From Lepidurus packardi (taxonomy: Eukaryota; Arthropoda; Branchiopoda; Notostraca; Triopsidae): a stretch of DNA of 64,000 nt. A model generated the notes under the pieces. The model was given only the letters and a program-made list of their open reading frames with translations. It did not search any database and was not told the origin of the DNA. Each line of letters starts with the position of its first letter. Position 1 is the stretch's first letter. The stretch spans positions 11,962,790-12,026,789 of the forward strand of contig JAKZAN010000002.1 in NCBI GenBank assembly GCA_023053545.1. Reading direction: 5' to 3'. Made by a program: the position numbers and the translations under genes. This document shows positions 13,075-41,188 of the stretch, one piece after another.

Positions 13075-15278
13075 CGGGGAAAACGAGACGCACGCCTGGG
13101 AAAACAGAGACAGTCGCGGAAGTACAAAAGAAGACAGTTCCCGGACGGACATAGAGAACAGGGGGGCACAGTGCTGTGGAAAAGTCTTCCCGCTCGTGGC
13201 ACTAATTAATTGCAGCCCTGTTGAGGAACGGTTCATCTAAATGCAGATGGAGTGAAATTCATTAACAAAGGCGCGCCTATCTGGCGGGACGTGAAGACTG
13301 AAGAACACAAGCACAAACCAACTCTGCCAGCTAGATAAGAAGCTCAGCTTCTTCTTCGTCCTCCCCCTCATTCACCCTTTCCCTCTCCTTACTAAAGCAA
13401 ACGTCTCTTCCCCATTTCATTTCGTAAAAAGAAAAATAGAACCGAGTTAAATGGATCTCGGAGCCCGAAAGATCATTTCCACATTTTTTTAAAGGGGACG
13501 ACAAATTTTCCCCACAATATCTGGCTTAAAACAGTTTGCCTTTGTTATCTGTAGCGGCCGCCGCCGCGTCGTGTTGAAGTTGTTGAGCACATAAGCACAC
13601 AGTTCATGTGTGTGCGTATACGAGGACATGGAGATTTACTGAGGCGGGGTGGACCCGTTGAAATATGATCAGGTTATAATGTTAGAGGATGATGGTGCTA
13701 AAAGCGCGTGACCGGTATTATTCGTTTTAGAACGAAATAGTACCTGAAGAAAAGGGGGGAGAAATAGGTTTCTGAAAGGTACCGCAACGACGTTTCATAC
13801 ACTTATTATGGATGCAGCGCGGGGCCAAAATAGGATATGCGTAGAAGGGCGCCGTTATAGGTTACCCGTTACCGTATATAATAGCATAGAACTCTTTAGC
13901 GCGTGCCAAAAAAGCTGGGACCCATTATTCAAGTTTTAAAAGTGGAGCTTCTCCATATTTTAGATTGTCCGGGGTTCCTGGAAGAATAAAAATCATCGTT
14001 TCTTAAACTAATCGCTTTAAGAGGGTTGGCAACAACCCATGACGGCACATGTATGGTTCTAAAAAACGCCGCTAATTCTTTTTCGAGAGTCAGTCTACAA
14101 GGGTCAGTTGTATTTTTCCAGTTTTTTTTCTAAGGTCGTGACGAAATTTTGATGAGATTTGAGTCGGCTAGGAAAAGAACCTTGTTTGGTTTGGCAAGAT
14201 GGAAAGTGTGGGTGGAAAAGGCCAATTTGCATGAAAACGTATATTCAGTTTGAAAAGAAAAGGGACAGACGAGTCAGCATACGTCGTCAACGTTCAAGTT
14301 ACTTTTGCTTATCGTTATGGCTTTGTAATGTCCAAGTTTGAAAAGCTGTTGTGACCATAATAGGATCCCGAGTTGGGGGGAATTGAATGTATGTCAATTG
14401 GGCAGCTGGATTTCCTGACCATGAATTCGACAATAGAAGCCAAGTTTGTAGGTGTCGCCTGACCTTTTGTCCTCGACGACGGGGAAATTAGAGGGTGTAC
14501 AACGTGCAAGGATGTTGCGTTATTTTTTGTTGTATCGCTTATGTAAAGGCTCGACACCTCGCTTTGGCTGACTTAGGAGGTCACAATAGGTCAGGGTGAG
14601 TGTAATTGGACGTAAAAAATACCCGAACATTATAGGGTGACAAAAGGTATACCTTAGATGATCCTCGGTCGAACCCTTGGAACACGTTTTTAGGATCCGT
14701 GCACGGATTTTTTTGCTTTAGATGGAGTAAACCCCAAAGTGTGAGATGACGGGCGCATCCTATTATAAGAAAGGAGGCTCGTGGACCTGTAATCACGTCG
14801 GCAGGGGCAGGGCGTGTCACCTGTGGCATCATCACGCCTACTGTCATGTGGCGGCATTATGCTAAGGTGTCACGTGGAGGATTGGCCGGATGTCTCTACA
14901 CACATACATCTACACACGCTGGGGGAAATGACAGATGCCGGGCACAGCTGTCTTCTTCACGTCAATGGAATATACCAGTCCCCTCTGTAACACTTTCCTC
15001 TTTTTCTTGTCACCTTTTGGACCCCGGAATGCACCCGCCTCTTCAGTGGAGCTTTTTTTTGCCTTCTTCTTCTGTTTCCTTTGAGCCGCTGACTTCCGCC
15101 ATCACCTATGATGCATGTGCAGTTGTAGGATTTCGATTCTGCAATTTCATTCACTCGTCTCAAGTATTAAGCCAAACAATTCAATCCCCAGGAATAAGAC
15201 GTGAAGTAACCACACGGAGTACACACTATCTGATTTCATTGTAGCTTGAAATCGCTTGATGTGATTGGGAAGGTTCCA

Positions 15279-15316
15279 CGTTCATTGTTTATTTCCTGGG
15301 AAATAAACAATGAACG
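15279..15316. repeat. Perfect 18-bp inverted repeat with 2-nt spacer
   Basis: CGTTCATTGTTTATTTCC, then TG, then the exact reverse complement. The 38-nt element stands alone in non-coding DNA. The loop is far too short for a miRNA precursor; a cruciform, a dimeric binding site (each arm contains TTGTTTA, a forkhead-like core) or a replication or insertion relic are alternatives. Confidence 0.85.
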
Positions 15317-18300
15317 AAATAATATTCCCTTTTTAAACATAACGAGTCACGAGACTCAGCCATCAATGCAAGCAATGGTTTCCATCAACAATGCAAGAGC
15401 CATAATTCCTAATCGTGTGTGTTGATTCTGGCGTAGCGAAGGAAAGTTGTCAGCGGCTTTGATGAGATGCTTCTGCCTGTGGGGAGAATGGGACATTACG
15501 TTTGTAACTGTTGCAAAGTTGTGGTTATGTTCACCTGGATTAGTTAAGGAAATGGTAGAGGAGGGACTGCGCGGGTAAATGGTGTAGGAATTCCAATTAC
15601 CTTTAACTAACCTACAACCGACACTTTGGCCATTTTAAGGTAGGGAAAAGGGCGATATAATACGAGGTACAAGAAAATTGAGGACTGGGATGGAAAACGA
15701 GGGGAAGAGGCCTGTTTTCTGTAATGTGCTAGGACCATTACCAAGGTGACGTTTTGAGTCTTCAGGTAAACTTACAGGTACAGCGCGGCCCACTGATTGG
15801 TAAGGTCGGACCCCTTTTTACCACCTCAATGACAGTCATTCCACCCTTGGTGGATTTGGGACCGGATATTTGCCAGTACCGTCGGAAAGAAACTCGTTTT
15901 TCACACGCATTTCGACTTATCAGCATGGTCCCGTTGGCTCGTAAACGCGTAAAACGAAGCGAGAGAGACCCATTCGAGAATACTGCTTATTGTTGGAGGA
16001 GTCGGGGCGTGAAGAACAAGCACTCGTTCGATTCAGAGATAGAGCTCCGGAACTGGCGCTAGTGTAGGATTGCTATGTTCCACAGTTCGATGTTGGGGAA
16101 GGTGACAGATTTGACTTGGTTAGCAGGCTTAAGGAGTGTTTCCATTTTTTTTTCTTTATTTTTTTTTTTTTTTTGTTCCCGGATATTTTGCAAAGGGGGG
16201 GGGGGTGCAGGGATTTTTTGAATTATGGGGACATTTATTGGAAGAAACACAGCCTGAACAAGAGACCCGATAACCGTTTATGCTGCCACGTTCGCGTAGT
16301 TCCCCAGTTGGGATTCCAATTTTAAGAGCCATTTGGTTGCCAAGCGAAAAAGCCGCGCATGATGAGAAGGGCATCTTTAGCCGTCGTTTTGTGGCATGTT
16401 CTTTCGTCGTAACCCGTCCACATCTCTACTTAGCTGCTTCCTCCTGCTCCCTATGTGCCAACAATGTAATAACGGAGTCTTATGACCCATTCCGATCTCG
16501 CTTTATATGCCTTAGAATGCGCGCAATTGATGGAGAATTTGGGAGCGGTTACCAGCTCAAACGGTTCCAAACTTTTCGTTTGGCGAGGCTAATCCATTGC
16601 AACAGCGCCATTGTTGAAATAGGAGCTTATTTTGAGAGACTTGTAGTGCGTTTAAGGACGCCCATATTTATTTTTAATAAAAAAAAGGGGAGAAAAAGAT
16701 CTCCTACCATGGCCGTCTATGTGGGCTTCATCCAAATTGGGAACTTGGTGTATAAGAGAAACCATTGTAATGAAACGGACTGACATGGCAAGTTGTGTGC
16801 AGATAATGAGTTGGGCAACTCTTTTTTCTTTTTTCTATCGAGCAAACTGACTTCGAGACTGAGTTTCCTAGCTAGGGATCCTTTTTTTAATTTTTTGTTT
16901 CCATCCAAACCATCAGATCCCCCTCAGACAGCACTTATATGTGTTGCATGCACACTGCAGCACACAGGTCAATCAAGTTTCCCCTTACTAAGAGCTTGAT
17001 GCATAAATAAGATTGCTGGGAGGCAAATTAATTTCCATAAGATGAAAAACTCGTTTAGCCTCGTTCGAGTTAGCCGGTCCAACTTGCTTGGCTTGACAGC
17101 AGTTTGTTGGAATGATGTTATGCCCAGGTTATAATCTCTTTCCATCCTCGAGTCGGTGCGATGTGGGGACCATCTTTTTCGCTTGGCTTTTGCACCATGC
17201 CATCTCCCATCAGCCCAATTATTTTTGCTGCATGGCACACTGTTCCGCGCTGGCAACTCGAGTTGCCTTTTCGTCTCTGCATCTAATAGGCACTTTGAGA
17301 ACCTCCTCATAGGGAAAACTAATTAATATGCAGGGATGATGTTGCATCGGGGGAGGCAATTACCGGACGGAAAGTCTCAAAAGTAGACAAGGCGAAGGCA
17401 AGACTTGGGAAGTTGGCGGCCGCGCGGGACCCAAAACGAAACGGTCCGTGAGCGGGGCCGGCTGAGAGTTACAGAGAATGCTGGCGGGACCGTTGGAATC
17501 GTTTTGTGTATGTATACGAGAGGTTAGAGAGAGAGGGAGAAGGAACGAAAGAGAGAGAGAAATCGTGAATCAGTCCAAGCTAAAGATGACCGCCTCTGCT
17601 CGGCGTGAAAAGATTCGTTACCACGCCCAAAGGCTTCCCTCATTGGTCCAATGGACATACATGGCCGACATAAGAGCCAGGATCTACCTGCATGGGAAAA
17701 AAAGCACCTGGCCTATAAATCAAGCGTGAGGTGCCCTCGGGGCTTTTGCGTTATACGCTGGGATAGCCAAAGTAAAGACTTGAGAAGCGAGATATCGTCT
17801 GAGGAAAGAAGAAATCAAGTCTTGCCAGGAAAGAACCCACAGAAATTTGGGGGATTAAGCCACCAAAACTATTCATCCCAAATATATCTAGGAGATATTG
17901 AAGGGTTTATCAAGATCCAAGTGTTATCGAAGGTTCTGCATTTTCTCTAAATAAATGGGTCATAAAAAAGTAAAATAGCTGTAGTACAATCAAAGCTTTT
18001 CCAAGACGGGTTTTGGGCATATCATAACATGGGAATTATCGCTCGTTGGTAAAGGTATGTCAGACTCAGTGCCACCTCTTGTCGGTCTCCTTAATTTCTG
18101 TAGTCGACCTCAGTTTTTCAAGTCTTTGGTCATGTTTGTTGACATATGAAATTCATTCCAGATATTGCGTTTTCTCTCATAGGTAAGCCTTTGGACTACT
18201 GGCGAACCCGAGACACCCGGACACTATCTGATGCAGGTAACAATGAAAAACCCTTGCTCTAGCTATTTTTAATTGTTGCCCTCTTTTCATTGGTTCTGTT

Positions 18301-21300
18301 GCCTTGTACGTCGAAAGGCAAAAAGGAAAGGACACAATTTTTGTCGTTTTAAACTGCAGATCAGTTGCATGCACGAATTTGTTTTTAGTTTGTTTGTTTT
18401 ACATTTGGAGAACCAGAGTTAGGGCTATAAGTTGACAGCCATCTTTTGTTGACAGACATAGGCGCCGAATCTTGTTTGTTCCATGCATTGGTCGGACACT
18501 TTGTGGTGCTTGGAAGAGCAGGAACTTTCGCCCTTTATTCGTTCACTTCTTACTGCAATGGAACTATCAGTTTTACGTCTGATGCACCCAAGACTTTCTA
18601 TTAAACAGTGGCCTTTTCCCTTTTACGCTTTAAATCCATTGTTGCAAGTTGACCATAGCACTGTTGGACATAGCTGGGTGGCCATTGTTCTGGGTTACCG
18701 TCTCCCGCAGCTCATTACGAAGGAGACCACACGGTTCTATTATATATCAGGAATCCGTGCTGTTGTATTAAAAGTCCCATTTAGTCTCTTAAGCGATGCG
18801 AAACGGGCTCAACAGACTCTGAGACTTTTTAAGCCTCTTTTTTTCTTATCTTTTTTCTTACAACAACCCCAGAAATGGATTAGACCGTATTTATGGCATT
18901 ACTTGCTTTGACGAATTGACGCGTCATCCTGTGTATGTAGCAATTGTAGGACTGTAAAAGATAAATCCCTTGGAAGGCAAAGTTACATAGAATAACGGAA
19001 AGAAATCGCCTCTTTTTGGTCTCTCCCTTGTTAGACTGCATGTACCTGAGTCTGTAAAGGAGTTTTCAGCTTTTCGCATTTTTGTCTTGGACCGGGATCC
19101 ACCCCCTCCTGGCGTTTCCATGTACTGCTGCCTTAAAGAATCTTGTTGTGTTGCACTGACCTGGAAATCGGTGTGCATTCTTGCTCTAGCCGGGGCATTT
19201 TTCAAGTGCAAAGTTTGCCGTTTTTCGAACAAGGGCCCTCTCTTTTGCTCTTCTAACTTCTCGTAGGGGACTCGAAGATTTTGCTGATGCCTCCAGTCGT
19301 TTCCTTTGTTATTGATCCATAGCGAAGAGGCATCCGAAGGGTCAGTTTGCTTCTACAGTCTGTTTCAGTTTCCCAATACCTGCATGTATTTCCAAGTTGT
19401 CGAGGAGTGGGCAAAAGTATTTTATCTGTTGGCTGTCACCTGCAAGTGGCTCTTGAGAGCCAATATGGAAAGAAACATGGCACCGATGCGACAACAGACG
19501 GCATTTCAACAGTACGGGACACGTTTACATGGCCGAAATCTATCGCAGAAGTGTCCCCGGGTGTTGATTTTGCACTTGAAGACCAACTGTGGGTGCAAGC
19601 TGGATAGACCATAGCAACCATGTCTTATTGTATGCGATAAGGTCCCGCCAACTAGCTTCTCTTGGGTGATATTTCCTCGCGTCTTCTTTATTGGCATCCT
19701 CTGATGCATAACGAAGTGTTTTCGCCTTTTTTACTTGGAAAAAGCATGGGGATATAAAAAAAAATGCAAGTTCTGGACTTGTACGGAAACCAGTTTTTGG
19801 TCACAAGTTACATTTGCATAGACATGGTAGCTGTTTGATGGTAAGAAAGAGTTGAGAGAGTAACCAATAGGGTAGAAAATCGCGACATGCGAGGAATGAT
19901 TCCAGGACACAGTGTCATGGGGGGAGCCAAGTGTTTGGTTAATCTTATCTGGAACTTTATACTCCTTGTATCATAGGCGCTTAGTATACGTAGTTGGACA
20001 GGGTTAGGGAGTGAAGCCTTGCAGTTGCATGTACCCAAGTCCGGCATGTTTCACTTCCTAAATCAATTTCTATCAATGTACCAATGTTGCTGTTCCCAAA
20101 GTTGCCTTTTGTTTCGTGCAAAGTGCCTAAACCCTTGATAGGGTCTAATTATCTAATTCCGGCTCTTTTTGTCTTTACCTTACTGGCAAAGGCCAACAAA
20201 TTTGCTGCGTGTTTAGTAGGTGTTAAAAGAAAACTTGGATCTGTTTTTCCCCTTTAAGTGCAGGAAGCGAAAGTTTTGTTTCTATTTTTTTTCAGATCCA
20301 AGAGCAGTTAATTACAAATGAGGAAGACAAGGAAACGAACACGTTAACAAGGAATGCATATAACGCGTTTCTTTGGGTGTTAATTTGTCTTCCATGCAAT
20401 GCTGGTTGCTGGCTAAAGTTACAGTGACTGTAACTGAAAAGCACCAAGGTTTCTATCAAAGGACTCTTGTCTAATGAAAGCGGACTAAGGTTGCATTGGA
20501 TGCTCGTCGAATAATGGGTGAAAGGGTCTGAAAGGGGATGGTTGTCCAACTCGTGACATTGTATCGCTTTTGTCATGCATTTCTCAGGGCGCTAAAAAGT
20601 GGCGGCCTTAATCAAAAGAGCGTTGGGATTATTGTTGTGACTTGGACAAGGCAAGGCCGTGCTGGTTACTGCAATGGCCCTGACCCAAGCGTAGAGGCCA
20701 GTTAGTTAGAAAATTCCGAAAATGATTTTTGCCCTTAAAAATTTAATTAATTCATTTTCCCCCCTGTTTTCTTTTCATGAATTCAGCCCCGCCCTGAGAT
20801 CTGTGAATTGTTCCTTTATAGATAGTTCCTCTTTAATTTCCCAGGCAAGCCCCCTGGCTGAAGAATTATCTGCTATGCTGATATCAACACAACCTAAGAG
20901 CTTTTCCAGGCTTTTTTAATTTGAGCAAAAGCGAGACGCTCCCGAAAGGTTTCAATGCCACGTAATGAGCGTTATTGTGTCACCTTCTGTCTCCTGTGTT
21001 ACTTTATTCCTGGTATAGGCTCTCATAAAGCTCCTCCAGTGAATTTAAGATGTCAGCAATTATGGCACGGTAGATTGAAGATTTTGAAAGGGGCGGCATA
21101 GCGTTTACAAAGCTTTGCGACTGGCTGCGGGGGGAGTAAGAGGTTTTAAGAGTTATGGGTGTTAAGTGAGCGTGAAAAGGTTCCAATTGCTTTTAAAAAA
21201 GAAGCAAAATGTTCCTTTCAGAAATGTAGGAACTTTTTCAAATGTATTTTCATGTGGTAAATCAAGTCTAGATTGTCAAGAGGACCAAGATTTTCAAAGC

Positions 21301-21796
21301 ATTGGCTGCATAGAGATCCGTGTATGCAAAATAGGTTATCTATTATTTACTGGTATACTGGTATGAACGTCTTCAGGTCTTGTAGTTCGTACTGGCCCCT
21401 TGCTGGGCAGCCAAAAAGCGTCGTTGGCGTACTAAGGGTCGTTGCGATATAACAACACAATGTCGCCTTGATTGCTTCCAAGCTGAGTTTATCCTACAGA
21501 AACTGTGCCGCCTTCGCCTCTCACCCCTCAGCGGGGTTGCGTTGCGGGTTTCAATGCTAGCAGGGACCCCAAGTTAACTCGATGAATTTGAATAGATCCG
21601 TTTCCAGCATACAGTGCATGAACGGACCCGTTCGTTAAGAGTCGTATGTATGTGTTTGATAGGATAGACTGTAATATAGGCGGATGGCGGACGGTTTGGG
21701 CCCCAATCGACATTGTTCTGAGAGGAACGGCAGGGTGCGAGACGTGGCGATGAAGCTTGAAGGAAATGCAGGTTCTCTTTTACCTCGCAAGCTGCA

Positions 21797-21815
21797 CTGT
21801 CAATCAACCTGTCAG
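21797..21815 (-). promoter_or_regulatory. PBX-PREP/Meis-type composite site plus adjacent Meis half-site
   Basis: CTGTCAATCA is the exact reverse complement of the decamer TGATTGACAG bound by Pbx/Exd with Prep/Meis partners. Three bases on, CTGTCAG supplies a second TGACAG core in the same orientation. It lies about 2.7 kb upstream of the first visible hth exon, so auto- or cross-regulation is a possible reading; binding is not shown. Confidence 0.35.
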
Positions 21816-23223
21816 AATTTTGTTGGGAAGCAAGAGAAGATGGCCAATGACGGGGGTACATGCACCATAATCGCGTATGCAATTGGGCGTGAATTCTTTA
21901 CCTGGCACGTTTACCGAAGCCATGAAGGTATATGTATGTGTGGACTGGTAGTTTGTAAGTTTTTAGCCCATAGCGCAATACATTGGCGGTCGTATAACCG
22001 CAGTTATTAAAGTTAAGACCAAAAAAAGAAGGTTCACTCTTCAGAAATGGTATGTTACCGTACATAGAGGGGCGGTGCTGGCCATGATAGGTCTCCCAAA
22101 GTGAAGCGTGACAGCATAGCAATAAGCATAAGGGAAATAGCTGACTTTAGACCTTGACAAGGAGATCTTGAAATGTAGAAAAGTAGCCAGCCCGCGAGTT
22201 TTCGTTCTAGTCAGCTACCATTTGAACGAATTAACTTTTTTGTATCATTGTTGGGTACCAGCAAAGGAATAAGGAATAAACGAGTTCTCTCAAAAGGAAA
22301 AGAGGAAAACCGGCGTTTGACAAGGGCCAGACCACACGGTCCAATCCCACGTTTTCACGCGGCGTCACGGAATGAGAATTTGGAGGACCTGCAGAAAACT
22401 CATCAGCGTTATTATAGAGAAGCAACAGTTTGTGCATTTTTCAGGGGTTATTGTGGCCTTGCCGAGCAACCAAGGTTCACTTCATAGGGACTTAATGAGT
22501 AGGTGGCCCCGACTCGATTTCCTCGTCACTGTCAAGACTCGGGAAACATGTGGTGCAGTGATGTCCGAAAGCTTAGGGTATTTTCACCGACTTTTCTTTG
22601 GAAGAAATTAGCACACAAAAGTTTCCGAATTACCTTTCCATGCAAATCCCCAAAGTGATGTGTTCGACACTCCCTTGAGGTTTTTTTTTATTATTTTTTC
22701 CTCCGAGTTTTCACTTTATAGTGCTATAATTCACTATATTCCTGAAAGTACGTCAGAGACCAGTATCGGATGATTTCCTTTCTTCAAGTGCCCATGCAGC
22801 ATGCGAGTGAACTCCCGCAGCGTCAGCAACTTGGGTTCTGGTTAACATTTTCTTAAGTAGTCACGCAAAGTTGGCTGATCAAAAGCGATTTTGCGTGTGG
22901 GGGATTCCGGAATTGTTCTGTTCGGTGCGTGCAAGGGCTTTCGGAAAAGTTTTTCATCTTTGATCGCCGCCTTTTATAACTCGGTTGGCCATGTAATACC
23001 GTTGTGTAATTAGTGAAATAGGTTAGCTTGATGTTTTTGTATTATAATATCTACTATTATTGCTTTTTACGAAATGGGAGAGGGAGAGAGGCGATGCGGG
23101 AGCTTGGCTTTCTAATTCCTGTGCCGGTATGAGACCCGGCAGGAGTGCCTGAAATGAACACATCAAATTCGCGGCCAGGGGCAGGCTGTAGCACGAAGCA
23201 CTGCGTCACATCAGCCAACCCCT

Positions 23224-23292
23224 CCCCCCCCCCCCCCCTTGTTTCTTGCAAACTTTTGTCTTACGAGCCCATATAATTCTTACCCCCCCCCC
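23224..23292. repeat. Two poly-C runs
   Basis: A C run of about 15 at 23224-23238 and a second of about 10 around 23283-23292, separated by ordinary sequence. Confidence 0.8.
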
Positions 23293-24553
23293 CTATCCGT
23301 TGCACCGCGTTAATTTAAAATACAAGTTTCAGTCCGCAGTTGGTTGATCAGCCGACTTTTGTTTTTAAAAAATGGCCTCCGTATAGGAGACGTCTCGGTA
23401 GAAATATTACATGCGTGAGCTTCGTGGTATTAAAGTCAAAACTTCAAAGGGTCCCCCCTGAACAAGTTTACGTATGATTAACATGCTTTGGGGTTTTTAA
23501 ACTTGGCGGATTACTTGCATGGCGGTAACTTGGCCATACGTGGTAAAAAGAACACAAGCAGGTCCCAGAAAGTTGCAGGTCTCTTTACTTCACGGTCTAG
23601 ACTTATTAATAAGTCGTCGTTCGATAATGAGCATAGCGTTCAGGAGTCTTCTTCATTTACCAACGCCCAGTTTTACATCAGACCGCCTGCTGCGTTGACC
23701 AGGCACAGCAACTGTAACCCGCATGGAACCCAAAAGCGTAAAGCGAAAAGTTTCCTGTCCCTCCCACTTGTTTTCTCTAAACGCACATGGCATCAACCCG
23801 TAATTTATTGGCGATAACTTGTGTTTGAGAGTGAGAAACCAACCCCTTGAGTCTATAAAACGCATTAAAGTTTATTATTTCCTCATATGAACAGTTGCGA
23901 CAAAAGAGAAACAAAGAGTCCACAGGTCTCGCTGTTCTTCCTTTCAAGACAGACCAAAAACAATAGGTTGACGCGAGTGACGGGGAAGAAAATGCTTTTG
24001 GGGTTTTCCCCACTTCTGGATAAAATTATGTGGTAGAAAGTCCGCTTTTTGGTACCCCACGGAACGACGATGGACATGCAGAGCACAATGGAGGAACGCT
24101 CCGGGTACTTCCGACATGTAGACTAATGATAAGCAACGACCTCCGCCCATTTTTCACCTAAATAAGTCGATCACGGCGCGAGACATAGGGAACGCGAGCC
24201 GCATATAGTCATGTCCAGCTTTTTTTCTTTTCGAGAGTATGAATAGTTCGATTTACACGAGACGTTTTCCAAGCAGGCCGGCAAAGGAACAAGAGTCAAA
24301 GAAGGGCCGCAAGAAGAAAGTTACAGTAACACAATAGACGTCGTAGTCGTAGTCTTTTCTTACGACAGGTAACATACGTGACGGTTTAAAAACACTTATG
24401 GTTGCCCTAGCGATTTTCGTGTGTGATGAGACAGTGCAGTAATTTTTTTTAGTTGCTATTGACTTTCTTGTTCTTTTCTGTGATGCCAAATTCGAATAAT
24501 TAAAGGAGTTGAGAGTCGTGTGTAATTATTTGTTTGTTTTTTTTCCGTTTCAG

Positions 24554-41086
<16,533 letters not shown>

Positions 41087-41131
41087 AATGAAAACTGTCA
41101 AGAAGGATCTTCTTTTTTAATCCCGATCATG

Positions 41132-41188
41132 GTAAGTTTTGTCGGATTTTGTTTTCTAAAGCAAGAGTTGATTAGTTTCTCTGTGTAG
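41132..41188 (+). other. Predicted short intron in the hth 3'UTR
   Basis: CATG|GTAAGTTTT forms an almost perfect 5' splice site 45 nt after the stop, and TTTCTCTGTGTAG closes a 57-nt intron, with a possible branch sequence TTGATTAG upstream. The length fits the short introns of the neighbouring carrier gene. Being within about 50-55 nt of the stop, a junction here would not be expected to trigger nonsense-mediated decay. Transcript support is lacking. Confidence 0.45.

Larger units (their letters stand above)
1..24553. other. Long region without supported coding exons, left of the hth homeobox
   Basis: Reading frames of 60-215 codons occur but none shows a recognisable domain, many begin with non-ATG codons, and their splice context is poor. 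I looked for exons encoding the Meis N-terminal domain (for example HELCDNFCHRY) and the linker exon expected before the homeobox and saw none. Most likely this is intronic or upstream DNA of hth. Notable contents are listed separately: homopolymer composites at 4561, 7475, 8788, 10773 and 16160, a CpG-rich patch at 8890-9170, a minisatellite at 10271, a palindrome at 15279, and a PBX/PREP-like site at 21797. Confidence 0.6.
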
